From Ruminococcus_G sp964621905 (GTDB taxonomy: Bacteria; Bacillota; Clostridia; Lachnospirales; Lachnospiraceae), in assembly GCA_964621905.1 (NCBI GenBank), contig CAZUNG010000008.1, positions 52,754 through 116,753 on the forward strand: a stretch of 64,000 nucleotides of DNA, given 5' to 3'. How positions within the stretch are numbered: position 1 is the stretch's first letter; the number at the start of each line of letters is the position of its first letter. The notes below the pieces were generated by a model. The model did not search any database, was not told the origin of the DNA, and was given only the letters and a program-made list of their open reading frames with translations. Made by a program: the position numbers and the translations under genes. Below, piece by piece: positions 33,176-42,769 of the stretch.

Positions 33176-35428
33176 TCAGATCTCCATTCCCTGAATTCTG
33201 AGATCCAGTGAAGTGTATCGTTTCTGCTCCGACTCATTATGTATCATCTCCCGGAACATCTGATCACTTCCGACCACCGTAACACATTTTCTGGCCCTGG
33301 TAACCGCAGTGTAAAGCAGGTTGCGGTTCAGCAGCATGCGCGGCCCAGAAAGAAGAGGAAGCACAACAGCCGGATACTCACTTCCCTGGGATTTATGGAT
33401 CGTGATTGCATACGCAAGCTCCAGTTCATCCAGCTGTTTAAAAGTATAATCCACAAATCTTCCCTCTTCAAATTCTACGCACAGTATCTCCGCAAAATGA
33501 TTGATCCTTCTTATGATGCCAAGATCCCCATTAAACACACCCACTCCGCTCTCTGCAGCAATCCCGTGCTTCCCCCGAATTTCCCATTCCAGCTGATAGT
33601 TGTTTTTAATCTGCATGACCTTGTCCCCCTCACGGAACAGGCCGTTTCCATATTCTTTTTCCTGCTTTTCATCGGAAGCAGGATTCAGATACTTCTGCAG
33701 AATTCCATTAAGCCGTTCAACCCCGAGAAGACCTTTTCTCATGGGAGTAAGTACCTGGATATCCTGCGGCCTGGCGTCAACGTAGCGAGGCAGCTTTTCC
33801 TGAATCAGGGCAATGACTACACGGATGATGATATCCGCATCGTAGCGTTTCAGAAAAAAGAAATCCTCACTGTGATTATCCAGCGAGACCTCATCCCCAG
33901 CATTGATCCGGTGCGCATTTACGACGATATCGCTTTTTGATGCCTGGCGGAAAATCTTATTCAATTCCACCACGCAGAAAGCTTCTGACCGGATCAGGTC
34001 TTTCAGGACACTTCCCGGACCCACGCTCGGCAGCTGGTTCATATCGCCCACCAGGACAAGGCGTGTCCCGACGGTAACCGCCGAAAGCAGGGCATGCATC
34101 AGATGGATATCTACCATGGACATCTCATCGATGATCACCACATCAGCATCAATTGGATTCTGCTCATTCCGTTCAAAATGAATATTGGCGGAAGATTCTT
34201 CCACCCCTCCGGACAGCTCCAGCAGCCTGTGTATTGTCTGCGCTTCGTATCCCGTAGCTTCCGTCATCCTTTTGGCGGCACGTCCGGTCGGTGCGGCCAG
34301 GCAGATGTCCATCTGCTCAGAAGCAAAATAGCGGATCAGCGCATTGATTGTTGTCGTTTTCCCCGTTCCGGGACCTCCGGTTAAAATAAGCAGACCATTT
34401 CCGACTGCCTCCACCACCGCCTGACGCTGACGTTCATCCAGCGCATAGTCGTATGCCGATTCAATCTTCTCCAGTTTTTTTCTGATGACACTTTCATCTT
34501 CCTCACACCTGACATTCAGCTCACAGAGCATCCTTGCGGTATTCAGTTCCAGATAATAATACTGCGCAGAATAAACCGCTGTCTCAGCTTCCTCCTCCTG
34601 TGTAACCGGATTACACTCTTTTGGAAGCTCCTGCTGCACAATTTTGCGTTCTATTGCCAGATCCATAATATACTTCTCAATATCCTGTGCATCGATTCCA
34701 AGAAGTCCAGAGGCCCGATACAGCAGCTGCCCCTTTGGCAGATAACAATGTCCTTCAACGGCAGCCTGCGCGAGTACATATAGCAGGCCGCTCCTGATTC
34801 TGAACTCCGAATCCGTATGTATCCCAACTTTTCCTGCAATCTCATCGGCAATTTTAAACCCGATTCCCTGAATCTCCTCCGCCATGCGGTACGGATTCTC
34901 CTTGAGTACACTGTAAATCCGTTCCCCGTAATGATTATAAATTTTTACACCTAAAGAAACGGAGATTCCGTACTTTGAAAGAAAGAGCATCGCACTGCGA
35001 AGCTCTGTTTTTTCTTCCAACTGTACCGCAATCTCCCGCGCTTTTTTTTCGCTGATTCCCTTAATCTCTGCCAGCCTCTCCGGTTCTTCCTCCATCACCC
35101 GCATCGTGTCATCCCCAAAACGTCTGACGATGCGTGCTGCCAGTGCCGTGCCGATACCTTTGACCGCTCCGGATCCCAGATATCTTTCAATCGCCGCTGC
35201 ATCTTTCGGTGCACGAATCTCGTATTCTTCCACTTTGAACTGTTGCCCATACAGAGAATGCTCCGTATAGACTCCGCTCACGGCGAGACTTTCCCCTTCG
35301 GTAATGCCCTGAAGGATTCCCGTACAGGTAAGCGGCGATCCGTCTGTCATCAGATTAAAAACTGTATATCCATTTTCCTCATTACGGAAAATAATGTGTT
35401 CCACGTATCCTTCTATCGTATCCTGCAT
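33176..35428 (-). CDS. recD2: RecD2-type ATP-dependent DNA helicase
   Basis: 750 residues, the length of RecD2 rather than RecD. An N-terminal OB-like region and helix-hairpin-helix segment (VKGIGTALAARIVRRFG, IKGISEKKAREIA) precede the SF1B helicase core. That core has Walker A LTGGPGTGKTTTINAL near 350, Walker B VVIIDEMSMVDIHL near 435, and late motifs YAITIHKSQGSEYP and LLYTAVTRARKCV. It has 5'-3' helicase activity in repair and recombination. It starts 6 nt after mreB, so the two genes are co-transcribed. Confidence 0.93.
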   Translation of the reverse strand: MQDTIEGYVEHIIFRNEENGYTVFNLMTDGSPLTCTGILQGITEGESLAVSGVYTEHSLYGQQFKVEEYEIRAPKDAAAIERYLGSGAVKGIGTALAARIVRRFGDDTMRVMEEEPERLAEIKGISEKKAREIAVQLEEKTELRSAMLFLSKYGISVSLGVKIYNHYGERIYSVLKENPYRMAEEIQGIGFKIADEIAGKVGIHTDSEFRIRSGLLYVLAQAAVEGHCYLPKGQLLYRASGLLGIDAQDIEKYIMDLAIERKIVQQELPKECNPVTQEEEAETAVYSAQYYYLELNTARMLCELNVRCEEDESVIRKKLEKIESAYDYALDERQRQAVVEAVGNGLLILTGGPGTGKTTTINALIRYFASEQMDICLAAPTGRAAKRMTEATGYEAQTIHRLLELSGGVEESSANIHFERNEQNPIDADVVIIDEMSMVDIHLMHALLSAVTVGTRLVLVGDMNQLPSVGPGSVLKDLIRSEAFCVVELNKIFRQASKSDIVVNAHRINAGDEVSLDNHSEDFFFLKRYDADIIIRVVIALIQEKLPRYVDARPQDIQVLTPMRKGLLGVERLNGILQKYLNPASDEKQEKEYGNGLFREGDKVMQIKNNYQLEWEIRGKHGIAAESGVGVFNGDLGIIRRINHFAEILCVEFEEGRFVDYTFKQLDELELAYAITIHKSQGSEYPAVVLPLLSGPRMLLNRNLLYTAVTRARKCVTVVGSDQMFREMIHNESEQKRYTSLDLRIQGMEI

Positions 35429-35434
35429 AAGTCT

Positions 35435-36427
35435 CTAAATCTTTCCCAGCTTTTCCATCACCGCGGCATACTGTCCCGTTCCCTCAGCGACTGCATGCGA
35501 CGGGTTTTCGGCTGTCATCGTATTGATGCCTGTTGTTTCCTCAATCAATTCTTCCAGGCCGGCAAGAAGTGAGCCGCCTCCGGTCAGAACAATTCCCCGT
35601 TCTGCAATATCAGCTGCGAGTTCCGGCGGCGTTGTCTCCAGAACCCCGTGGATCGCTTCCATTATCTGTGTCGTGGAGTCTGTCAATGCCTCTCTTACTT
35701 CTTCCGAAGTCAGAGTCACTGTTTTTGGAAGACCTGTGATCACATTTCTTCCCTTCACCTCCATCGTCGCTGTTTGGGTCCTCGGATAAGCGCTTCCAAT
35801 CTTTACTTTAACTGATTCCGCGGTCTGTTCCCCAATAAAGAGATTATGTGCTTTCCGGACATACCGGATAATCGCCTCATCAAAATCATTTCCAGCAACT
35901 TTAATCGACGATGATACTACGGTATCACCGAGTGAGATCACCGCAATATCGGTTGTCCCGCCTCCAATGTCAACGACCAGGCTTCCATAGGGAAGTGTGA
36001 TGTCAATACCAGCACCGATAGCCGCCGCCACAGGCTCTTCTATAAGGATTACTTCCCGTGCTCCCGCCTGGTAAGTGGCCTCCTCTACGGCTTTTTTCTC
36101 TACTTCTGTCACTCCGCTCGGCACACAGATGCTGATTCGTGGTTTCCGGAAAGCCCGTCTCCCCATAGCTTTCTGGATAAAATACTTCAGCATACGCTCC
36201 GTAATCAGATAATCAGAGATTACCCCTTGTCTCAGCGGACGGATAGCCGTGATATTTCCCGGTGTCCGTCCAATCATCTGCCGTGCCTCTTCTCCGATTG
36301 CTCTTACCCTGTCTGAATCTTTATCATATGCCACTACGGACGGTTCTTTTAGTACAATTCCTTTACCCTTCGCATATACCAGAATGCTGGTAGTCCCCAA
36401 ATCAATTCCGATATCTACAGACGCCAT
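35435..36427 (-). CDS. mreB: MreB/Mbl family actin-like cell-shape protein
   Basis: 330 residues with actin-fold motifs: phosphate-1 DIGIDLGTTSILVY (N-terminus), phosphate-2 GSLVVDIGGGTTDIAVI near 155, and adenosine motif IVLTGGGSLLAGL near 285. It forms membrane-bound filaments that guide cell-wall elongation. The ATG at 36427 follows AAGGGGAT at 7 nt. An upstream in-frame ATG (36472) would add a non-homologous extension. A hairpin GTTCCC(8 nt)GGGAAC at 36446-36465 lies in the leader. No mreC or mreD follow. It ends in a genuine TAG. Confidence 0.92.
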   Translation of the reverse strand: MASVDIGIDLGTTSILVYAKGKGIVLKEPSVVAYDKDSDRVRAIGEEARQMIGRTPGNITAIRPLRQGVISDYLITERMLKYFIQKAMGRRAFRKPRISICVPSGVTEVEKKAVEEATYQAGAREVILIEEPVAAAIGAGIDITLPYGSLVVDIGGGTTDIAVISLGDTVVSSSIKVAGNDFDEAIIRYVRKAHNLFIGEQTAESVKVKIGSAYPRTQTATMEVKGRNVITGLPKTVTLTSEEVREALTDSTTQIMEAIHGVLETTPPELAADIAERGIVLTGGGSLLAGLEELIEETTGINTMTAENPSHAVAEGTGQYAAVMEKLGKI

Positions 36428-36511
36428 ACAAATCCCCTTTCTTTGGTTCCCGCTGCCTTGGGAACTATACATGTCATTATATACAATCGCCCCTTAAATA
36501 GAAAGCGTTTT

Positions 36512-39349
36512 TTAGAGATATTTTTCGACATAACGACCGGTGTAGGACTGCGGACATGCCGCCACTTCCTCGGGAGTACCCTTTGCAATCACAGTCCCCC
36601 CCCGGTCGCCGCCTTCCGGACCGATGTCAATAATGTAATCTGCAGTCTTAATCACATCCAGATTGTGTTCGATGACAACAACGGTATTCCCTCCCTCAGA
36701 GAGACGCTTCAGGATGTCGATCAGTTTATGGACATCTGCAAAATGAAGCCCCGTCGTCGGTTCATCCAGAATATAGATCGTCTTCCCCGTACTCCGCCTG
36801 CTCAGCTCTGTCGCGAGCTTAATTCTCTGTGCTTCGCCTCCTGAGAGTGTCGTAGAAGGCTGTCCAAGCCGGATGTAGGACAATCCTACATCATACAAGG
36901 TCTGAATCTTTCTGCGTACTGACGGTACGTGTTCAAAAAATTTCAATGCCTCTTCGACCGTCATATCCAGCACCTCAAAAATATTTTTCCCCTTATATTT
37001 TACTTCCAGCGTCTCACGGTTATAACGCTGCCCCTTGCAGACTTCGCATGGCACATAGACATCCGGCAGAAAATGCATCTCGATCTTGAGGATTCCATCC
37101 CCACTGCACGCTTCACAGCGGCCGCCTTTTACATTAAAACTAAAACGACCTTTTTTATAGCCTTTTGCCTTGGCATCCGCCGTAGCGGCAAAGAGATCTC
37201 TGATCAAGTCAAAAACCCCTGTGTAGGTGGCCGGATTTGACCGGGGGGTCCTGCCGATCGGCGACTGGTCAATGTCAATCACCTTATCAAGCTGTTCGTA
37301 CCCGGTGATGGTCTTGTGCTTTCCGGGAATCACCCGCGCATGATTCAGCTTTCTGGCCAGCTTTTTATACAAAATCTCATTGACAAGTGAACTTTTTCCA
37401 GAACCGGACACTCCCGTCACGCACGTCATGACACCCAGCGGAATATCGACATCAATATTCTTCAGATTATTTTCCGATGCGCCTTTCACCGTCAGAAATC
37501 CGGTTGGTTTTCTCCGCTCTGCGGGAACGGGAATTTTCATCCGGCCGCTCAGATAAGCCCCTGTGACAGAGTTCGGATTTTTCATCAGCTCTTCTGCTGT
37601 TCCGATCCCGACCAGCTCCCCGCCGTGTTCACCGGCGCCCGGACCGATATCCACGATACAGTCTGCAGCGAGCATGGTATCCTCATCGTGTTCAACGACA
37701 ATCAGCGTATTTCCAAGATCCCGAAGATGACAGAGTGTTTTCAGCAATTTGTCATTATCTCGCTGATGCAGGCCAATACTTGGTTCATCCAGAATATATG
37801 CCACTCCGACAAGCCCGGACCCGATCTGTGTCGCAAGCCGGATTCTCTGAGCTTCTCCGCCGGAAAGAGTTCCTGTGGCACGGGCAAGGGTCAGATAGTC
37901 GAGTCCGACATCCAGCAGAAACCCTACGCGTGCACGGATCTCTCTGAGCACCTGTGCACCAATCATCTCCTGTACCTTGGTCAGTTTGAGTTCTTCCATA
38001 AAGTGACTCAGTTTTTTGATCGACATATCCGTCACTTCGTGGATGTTTTTATCACCCACCGTCACCGCCAGAGAAGTACTTTTCAACCGCTGGCCTTTAC
38101 AGGAAGGGCATGGTGTGATCCTCATAAAGCTTTCATATTCTGCTTTCTGTGTCTCGGATCCGGTTTCCCGGTATCTGCGTTCCACATTCCGGATCAGGCC
38201 TTCAAAAGCAACATCATAGATGCCTTCTCCACGCTGACCTTTGTAGTAAACTTTAACTTCTTTCCCCTTCGTTCCGTTGATTAAAAGGTCCCTGATCTTC
38301 TCCGGGTACTGTTCAAACGGCGTATCCAGAGAGAACTCATATTCTTTTGCCAGCGCCTCCAGAATTGCATGGGTATAGCTGCTTTTATCCGTACAGGACT
38401 GCCATCCCATCACTGCAATGGCTCCCTCCTCGATACTTAGCGACTGGTCCGGAATCATTAAATCAACGTCAAACTCCATCTTATATCCCAGACCAAGGCA
38501 TACCGGGCATGCCCCAAACGGGTTATTGAACGAAAAGCTGCGCGGTTCAATCTCTTCCATGCTGATACCACAGTCCGGGCATGAAAAGCTCTGACTGAAC
38601 TGCATCTGTTCACCGCCGATGATATCTACCGCTAAAAGTCCGTCTGACAGATCAAGCACACTTTCAATGGAATCCGTCAGCCGTTTTCCAATTCCGTCTT
38701 TCACCACCAGACGGTCCACAATAATTTCGATATTATGTTTGATATTTTTATCCAGCTTGATTTCTTCTGAGAGCTCATAAAGACTGCCGTCAACCATAAC
38801 TCTTACATAGCCGCTTTTTTTGGCCTGTTCCAGCAGTTTTTCATGACGCCCTTTCCGCCCGCGCACAACCGGGGCCAGTAGCTGAATCTTAGTGCCGGCA
38901 GGCAGCTCCATGATCTGGTCCACCATCTGATCCACCGTCTGGCGGGCAATCACCTTACCGCATTTCGGACAGTGCGGAATCCCGACGCGGGCATACAACA
39001 GACGAAAATAATCATAAATCTCTGTCACAGTGCCCACGGTAGACCGTGGATTTCTGTTGGTTGACTTCTGATCAATGGAAATTGCAGGCGAAAGTCCTTC
39101 GATACTTTCCACATTCGGCTTTTCCATCTGTCCCAGAAACTGCCGTGCGTAGGAAGAAAGACTTTCCATATAACGCCTTTGCCCTTCCGCATAGATCGTA
39201 TCAAATGCCAGCGAACTCTTTCCCGAACCACTCAGTCCCGTAAGAACCACAAATTCATTTCGCGGTATATCTACATTCAGATCTTTCAGGTTATTCTCCC
39301 TCGCCCCGCGTATTTTAATAAACTGTTTTTCCTGTTTCTGTGCCGCCAT
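36512..39349 (-). CDS. uvrA: excinuclease ABC subunit A
   Basis: 945 residues, the standard UvrA length. Two ABC ATPase halves carry Walker A TGLSGSGKSSLAF and TGVSGSGKSSLVN, signature LSGGEAQRIRLA and LSGGEAQRIKLA, and Walker B YILDEPSIGLH and YILDEPTTGLH. The zinc modules CPKCGK, CPDCG/CPVCLG and CEACSGDG/CEVCKGQ are all present. It recognises DNA lesions and loads UvrB in nucleotide excision repair. uvrB is not in the window. The ATG at 39349 follows AAGGAG at 7 nt, six codons inside the longest reading. Confidence 0.96.
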   Translation of the reverse strand: MAAQKQEKQFIKIRGARENNLKDLNVDIPRNEFVVLTGLSGSGKSSLAFDTIYAEGQRRYMESLSSYARQFLGQMEKPNVESIEGLSPAISIDQKSTNRNPRSTVGTVTEIYDYFRLLYARVGIPHCPKCGKVIARQTVDQMVDQIMELPAGTKIQLLAPVVRGRKGRHEKLLEQAKKSGYVRVMVDGSLYELSEEIKLDKNIKHNIEIIVDRLVVKDGIGKRLTDSIESVLDLSDGLLAVDIIGGEQMQFSQSFSCPDCGISMEEIEPRSFSFNNPFGACPVCLGLGYKMEFDVDLMIPDQSLSIEEGAIAVMGWQSCTDKSSYTHAILEALAKEYEFSLDTPFEQYPEKIRDLLINGTKGKEVKVYYKGQRGEGIYDVAFEGLIRNVERRYRETGSETQKAEYESFMRITPCPSCKGQRLKSTSLAVTVGDKNIHEVTDMSIKKLSHFMEELKLTKVQEMIGAQVLREIRARVGFLLDVGLDYLTLARATGTLSGGEAQRIRLATQIGSGLVGVAYILDEPSIGLHQRDNDKLLKTLCHLRDLGNTLIVVEHDEDTMLAADCIVDIGPGAGEHGGELVGIGTAEELMKNPNSVTGAYLSGRMKIPVPAERRKPTGFLTVKGASENNLKNIDVDIPLGVMTCVTGVSGSGKSSLVNEILYKKLARKLNHARVIPGKHKTITGYEQLDKVIDIDQSPIGRTPRSNPATYTGVFDLIRDLFAATADAKAKGYKKGRFSFNVKGGRCEACSGDGILKIEMHFLPDVYVPCEVCKGQRYNRETLEVKYKGKNIFEVLDMTVEEALKFFEHVPSVRRKIQTLYDVGLSYIRLGQPSTTLSGGEAQRIKLATELSRRSTGKTIYILDEPTTGLHFADVHKLIDILKRLSEGGNTVVVIEHNLDVIKTADYIIDIGPEGGDRGGTVIAKGTPEEVAACPQSYTGRYVEKYL

Positions 39350-39403
39350 GATGTGCTCCTTCTTCATTCTTATGTAAACTATATTGCCATTTTCCTGTCC
39401 CTG

Positions 39404-39432
39404 ATTTTACCACACCCGCACACCTTTTGCAA
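39404..39432 (-). promoter_or_regulatory. sigma-A promoter of uvrA
   Basis: TTGCAA (39432-39427), 17 nt, TAAAAT (39409-39404) on the minus strand, about 50 nt upstream of the ATG. Confidence 0.5.
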
Positions 39433-39447
39433 ACATTTGTTCGTCCA

Positions 39448-40578
39448 TCAGGACGAAAGAAGAAACTCTGACATAACAGCATTGCTGACAGATACCCCTT
39501 CCCTGGACAGACTGATTCTGCCGTCAGTGCGCTTTAAAAGATCCAGTTGCAGGAATTTTTCAATGACTGTGCCATAGATCTCATCAATATCCGTTCCGAA
39601 CAGCTGCAAAAATCTGCTCTCAGATATACCCTCGGTCATCCGAAGTCCCAGAAACATGAATTCCTCCATCTGCTCTCTGACAGACAGTGTTTCCTTGTTT
39701 TTCCGAATACATTCCGGGCTGCCGCTTCCTTTCAGATATTCCTCCATACTCTCTGTATTTGAAAATCTGGTCTCCCCAATCAATGAGGAGGCACCAAGGC
39801 CAAGGCCGAGATACGGTGTTCTCTTCCAGTATCCAATATTATGGCGGCATTCGTATCCTTTCTTTGCAAAGTTAGAGATCTCATACTGTTCATACCCGTG
39901 AAGTTTCAAGTAATCCACCGTATCCCAGTACATTTGTCTCTCCTCTTCCTCCCCCGGCAGGTCAAGATCCAGGTCAAAAAATGGAGTCCCCGGCTCCACA
40001 ATCAGGCTGTAGGCGGAGATATGTTCCGGAGAACAGCGCACCACTTCTTTCAGGCTTTCCATCCAGGTCGTCAGCGTCTGCCCCGGCAGGGCCATCATCA
40101 GATCTACATTCACATTTGAAAAGCCGGTCTTTCTGGCCTGCTCAAAATTCTCCCGGAATTCCTGGTACGTGTGGATCCGTCCAAGACGTCTCAGTTCACC
40201 GTCGTCTGCAGACTGAAGACCAATACTGAGCCTGTTGACCCCGGCACTTTGATAGACCGAAAGTTTCTTACGATTCAGTGTTCCCGGATTTGCCTCCATT
40301 GTAATCTCAGCATCCGGTGTCAGCCAAAACCTGTCTCTTATTTTGTCCAAAAAATATAAAATCCATTCCTCCGGAACAGCAGACGGTGTTCCGCCTCCTA
40401 TGAAGACGGAGGAAATCTGTGCGTCACCCGAAAGTCTGGTGTTTTCAATCTCATTCAGCAGAGCTTTTGCGTAGGCTTCCTGCTGTGCCGCATCTGCCTC
40501 CCAGGACAAAAAATCACAATATTCACATTTTCGCACACAGAACGGTATGTGCAGATACAGCTCTGTTATCTGTTTCAT
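39448..40578 (-). CDS. hemW: HemW-like radical SAM protein (coproporphyrinogen oxidase-like)
   Basis: 376 residues with the radical SAM cluster motif CVRKCEYCDF (C-x3-C-x2-C) near residue 15, GGGTPSAVPEE, RLSIGLQS and a C-terminal HemN-type domain (MEEFMFLGLRMTEGI). HemW proteins of this length bind heme and lack the extra Cys of HemN proper. The neighbouring lepA gene matches the lepA-hemN order of Bacillus. The ATG at 40578 (GGAG 5 nt upstream) is preferred over a GTG one codon earlier. Confidence 0.9.
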   Translation of the reverse strand: MKQITELYLHIPFCVRKCEYCDFLSWEADAAQQEAYAKALLNEIENTRLSGDAQISSVFIGGGTPSAVPEEWILYFLDKIRDRFWLTPDAEITMEANPGTLNRKKLSVYQSAGVNRLSIGLQSADDGELRRLGRIHTYQEFRENFEQARKTGFSNVNVDLMMALPGQTLTTWMESLKEVVRCSPEHISAYSLIVEPGTPFFDLDLDLPGEEEERQMYWDTVDYLKLHGYEQYEISNFAKKGYECRHNIGYWKRTPYLGLGLGASSLIGETRFSNTESMEEYLKGSGSPECIRKNKETLSVREQMEEFMFLGLRMTEGISESRFLQLFGTDIDEIYGTVIEKFLQLDLLKRTDGRISLSREGVSVSNAVMSEFLLSS

Positions 40579-40599
40579 CACTGCTCCCCACTAAGCTCT

Positions 40600-40826
40600 C
40601 ACTAAGTTGCTTTCTATTCATCCCTCAACTAAGCTCATGCTCTGCATTCGCTAAGGTTCGGTATGGGCCTCGCACTAAGCTCTCACTTCGCCTTCGGCTC
40701 GTGCTCACTAAGTTGCTTTCCATTCATCCCTCAACTAAGCTCATGCTCTGCATTCGCTAAGGTTCGGTATGGGCCTCGCACTAAGCTCTCACTTCGCCTT
40801 CGGCTCGTGCTCACTAAGTTGCTTTC
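40600..40826. repeat. 106-bp tandem repeat, 2.1 copies
   Basis: Copy 1 is 40600-40705 and copy 2 is 40706-40811. They differ at a single base (T at 40615, C at 40721). The first 15 bases of a third copy follow at 40812-40826. Each unit carries four CTAAG boxes in contexts such as CACTAAGTTG, AACTAAGCTC and CGCTAAGGTT (CTTAG on the minus strand), so the unit is itself built from shorter related modules. A further CACTAAGCTCTCACT fragment precedes copy 1 at 40589. Confidence 0.92.
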
Positions 40827-40836
40827 GGCCCGTTAA

Positions 40837-40870
40837 GGGGATGGTAGCAACCTGGCGTTGTCCCATCCCC
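40837..40870. other. strong hairpin downstream of lepA
   Basis: ggggatgg (40837-40844) pairs with ccatcccc (40863-40870), with an inner caac/gttg pair. It lies just after the lepA stop, but no T-run follows on the minus strand, so it may be an RNA-stabilising or rho-assisted structure rather than an intrinsic terminator. Confidence 0.5.
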
Positions 40871-40877
40871 CTGCATT

Positions 40878-42689
40878 TTACTTATCATCCAGTTTCAAAA
40901 CACTCATAAACGCTTTCTGCGGGATCTCTACATTTCCCACCTGGCGCATCCGTTTCTTTCCTTCCTTCTGTTTTTCCAGAAGTTTACGTTTACGTGAGAT
41001 ATCGCCTCCGTAACACTTTGCGAGTACATCCTTCCTCATCGCCTTTACCGTCTCCCGGGCGATGATTTTACTGCCGATTGCAGCCTGTATTGGTATTTCA
41101 AACAACTGCCGCGGTATTTCCTGTTTGAGCTTCTCACACATTTTCCTGCCGCGTTCATATGCGGATTCCGAGAACACAATAAAGGAAAGTGCATCCACTT
41201 CCTCATGGTTTACCAGAATATCCAGCTTCACAAGTTCGCTGCGCTCATAACCCAGCATTTCGTAATCAAATGATGCGTATCCTCTGGAGCGGGATTTCAG
41301 TGCATCGAAAAAGTCATAGATAATCTCATTCAGCGGCAGATGGTATTTCAGCAGCGCTCTTGTGGTCTCCATATACTCCATTCCCTGATACTGTCCGCGG
41401 CGCTCCTGACACAGGTCCATGATAGGACCGATAAACTCTGTCGTCACCATAATCTCTGCTTTTACCATCGGTTCTTCCATATATTCAATTTCTGATGGAT
41501 CGGGAAGATTGGATGGGTTCGTCAGTTCAATCACTTCTCCGTTTGTTTTGTACACTTTATAGACGACACCCGGTGCCGTCGTGACCAGATCCAGATTATA
41601 TTCTCTCTCGAGACGCTCCTGAATGATTTCCAGATGGAGCAGTCCCAGAAAGCCACATCGAAAGCCAAAGCCAAGCGCTACCGAAGTCTCCGGCTCATAA
41701 AACAAAGAGGCGTCATTCAGCTGCAGCTTTTCCAATGCATCTCTGAGATCCTGGTATTTTGCACCGTCTGCAGGATACAGACCGCAGTATACCATGGGAT
41801 TCACTTTTTTATAACCGGGAAGCGGTTTTGCGCACGGCCGGTCGTTATCCGTGATTGTATCGCCCACACGGGTATCCTTCACATTTTTAATGCTGGCTGT
41901 CAGATACCCCACCATACCCGCCGAAAGTTCATCGCACGCAAGAAACTGTCCTGCTCCGAAATATCCGACTTCCACCACTTCAGCGGTCGCCCCTGTGGCC
42001 ATCATCCGGATACTCGTCCCCTTTCTGACGCTTCCTTCTTTAATACGGCAGAATACAATGACGCCTTTATAAGCATCATAAAGAGAATCAAATATCAGCG
42101 CCTGCAGCTCTGCTTTTGGATCCCCTTTCGGTGCGGGAATTTTTTTTACGATCTGTTCCAGCACTTCTTCAATATTTGTTCCCAGCTTTGCTGAAATCTG
42201 CGGTGCATCTTCAGCCTCAATGCCAATGACATCCTCAACTTCCTGAATCACCCGCTCTGGATCTGCACTCGGCAGATCAATCTTATTAATGACCGGCATC
42301 ACATCCAGATCATGATCCAGTGCAAGGTATACATTCGCCAAAGTCTGGGCCTCGACGCCCTGTGCTGCGTCCACGATCAGAATCGCCCCGTCACAGGCTG
42401 CAAGGCTTCGGGAAACTTCATAATTAAAATCAACATGTCCAGGAGTATCAATCAGATTAAAAATATACTCCTCGCCATCATTTGCCTTATATATAATACG
42501 CACCGTCTGCGCTTTGATTGTGATTCCGCGTTCCCTCTCCAGTTCCATATTATCCAGGACCTGTGACTGCATTTCCCTCTCTGTCAGCAGACCTGTCTTT
42601 TCAATAATGCGGTCTGCGAGTGTTGACTTGCCGTGGTCAATGTGCGCGATAATACAGAAATTACGGATTTTGCTCTGGTCTACTGCCAC
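40878..42689 (-). CDS. lepA: elongation factor 4 (LepA)
   Basis: 603 residues. Translational GTPase with G1 AHIDHGKSTLADR, G3 DTPGHVDF and G4 NKIDLP, then EF-G-like domains and the LepA-specific C-terminal region (EKQKEGKKRMRQVGNVEIPQ). It back-translocates or remodels stalled ribosomes. The GTG at 42689 follows GGGAGG at 7 nt. The in-frame TTG at 42704 is part of that SD and is rejected. Confidence 0.96.
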   Translation of the reverse strand: MAVDQSKIRNFCIIAHIDHGKSTLADRIIEKTGLLTEREMQSQVLDNMELERERGITIKAQTVRIIYKANDGEEYIFNLIDTPGHVDFNYEVSRSLAACDGAILIVDAAQGVEAQTLANVYLALDHDLDVMPVINKIDLPSADPERVIQEVEDVIGIEAEDAPQISAKLGTNIEEVLEQIVKKIPAPKGDPKAELQALIFDSLYDAYKGVIVFCRIKEGSVRKGTSIRMMATGATAEVVEVGYFGAGQFLACDELSAGMVGYLTASIKNVKDTRVGDTITDNDRPCAKPLPGYKKVNPMVYCGLYPADGAKYQDLRDALEKLQLNDASLFYEPETSVALGFGFRCGFLGLLHLEIIQERLEREYNLDLVTTAPGVVYKVYKTNGEVIELTNPSNLPDPSEIEYMEEPMVKAEIMVTTEFIGPIMDLCQERRGQYQGMEYMETTRALLKYHLPLNEIIYDFFDALKSRSRGYASFDYEMLGYERSELVKLDILVNHEEVDALSFIVFSESAYERGRKMCEKLKQEIPRQLFEIPIQAAIGSKIIARETVKAMRKDVLAKCYGGDISRKRKLLEKQKEGKKRMRQVGNVEIPQKAFMSVLKLDDK

Positions 42690-42739
42690 ACGTATTCCTC
42701 CCAAATGTACAATATTTTCCTGATAATTACTAAATCAGT

Positions 42740-42769
42740 ATTATAGCACATCTACCTTCGGCTTGTCAT
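42740..42769 (-). promoter_or_regulatory. promoter of lepA
   Basis: ATGACA (42769-42764), 18 nt, TATAAT (42745-42740) with a TGC extension on the minus strand. It overlaps the spoIIP stop codon, so lepA can be expressed apart from the sporulation genes. Confidence 0.55.

Larger units (their letters stand above)
40582..40877. other. 296-bp intergenic region between lepA and hemW, filled by repeats
   Basis: No plausible gene. Short frames here simply translate the repeat. It holds the 106-bp tandem repeat (40600-40826) and a hairpin (40837-40870) downstream of lepA. Confidence 0.8.

Noticed and set aside
5986..35437. Genome-wide TAG recoding as an explanation for the two amber-split genes
   Set aside because: mreB (TAG at 35437-35435) and the repeat protein at 7036 end properly at TAG, and most genes use TAA or TGA. 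TAG is therefore read as stop, although low-level suppression is not excluded.
40600..40826. CRISPR array
   Set aside because: The 106-bp units are contiguous and nearly identical with no unique spacers, and no cas genes are present.
42690..42704. TTG at 42704 as the start of lepA
   Set aside because: The codons TTG GGA GGA form the Shine-Dalgarno sequence of the GTG at 42689, which gives the usual LepA length.
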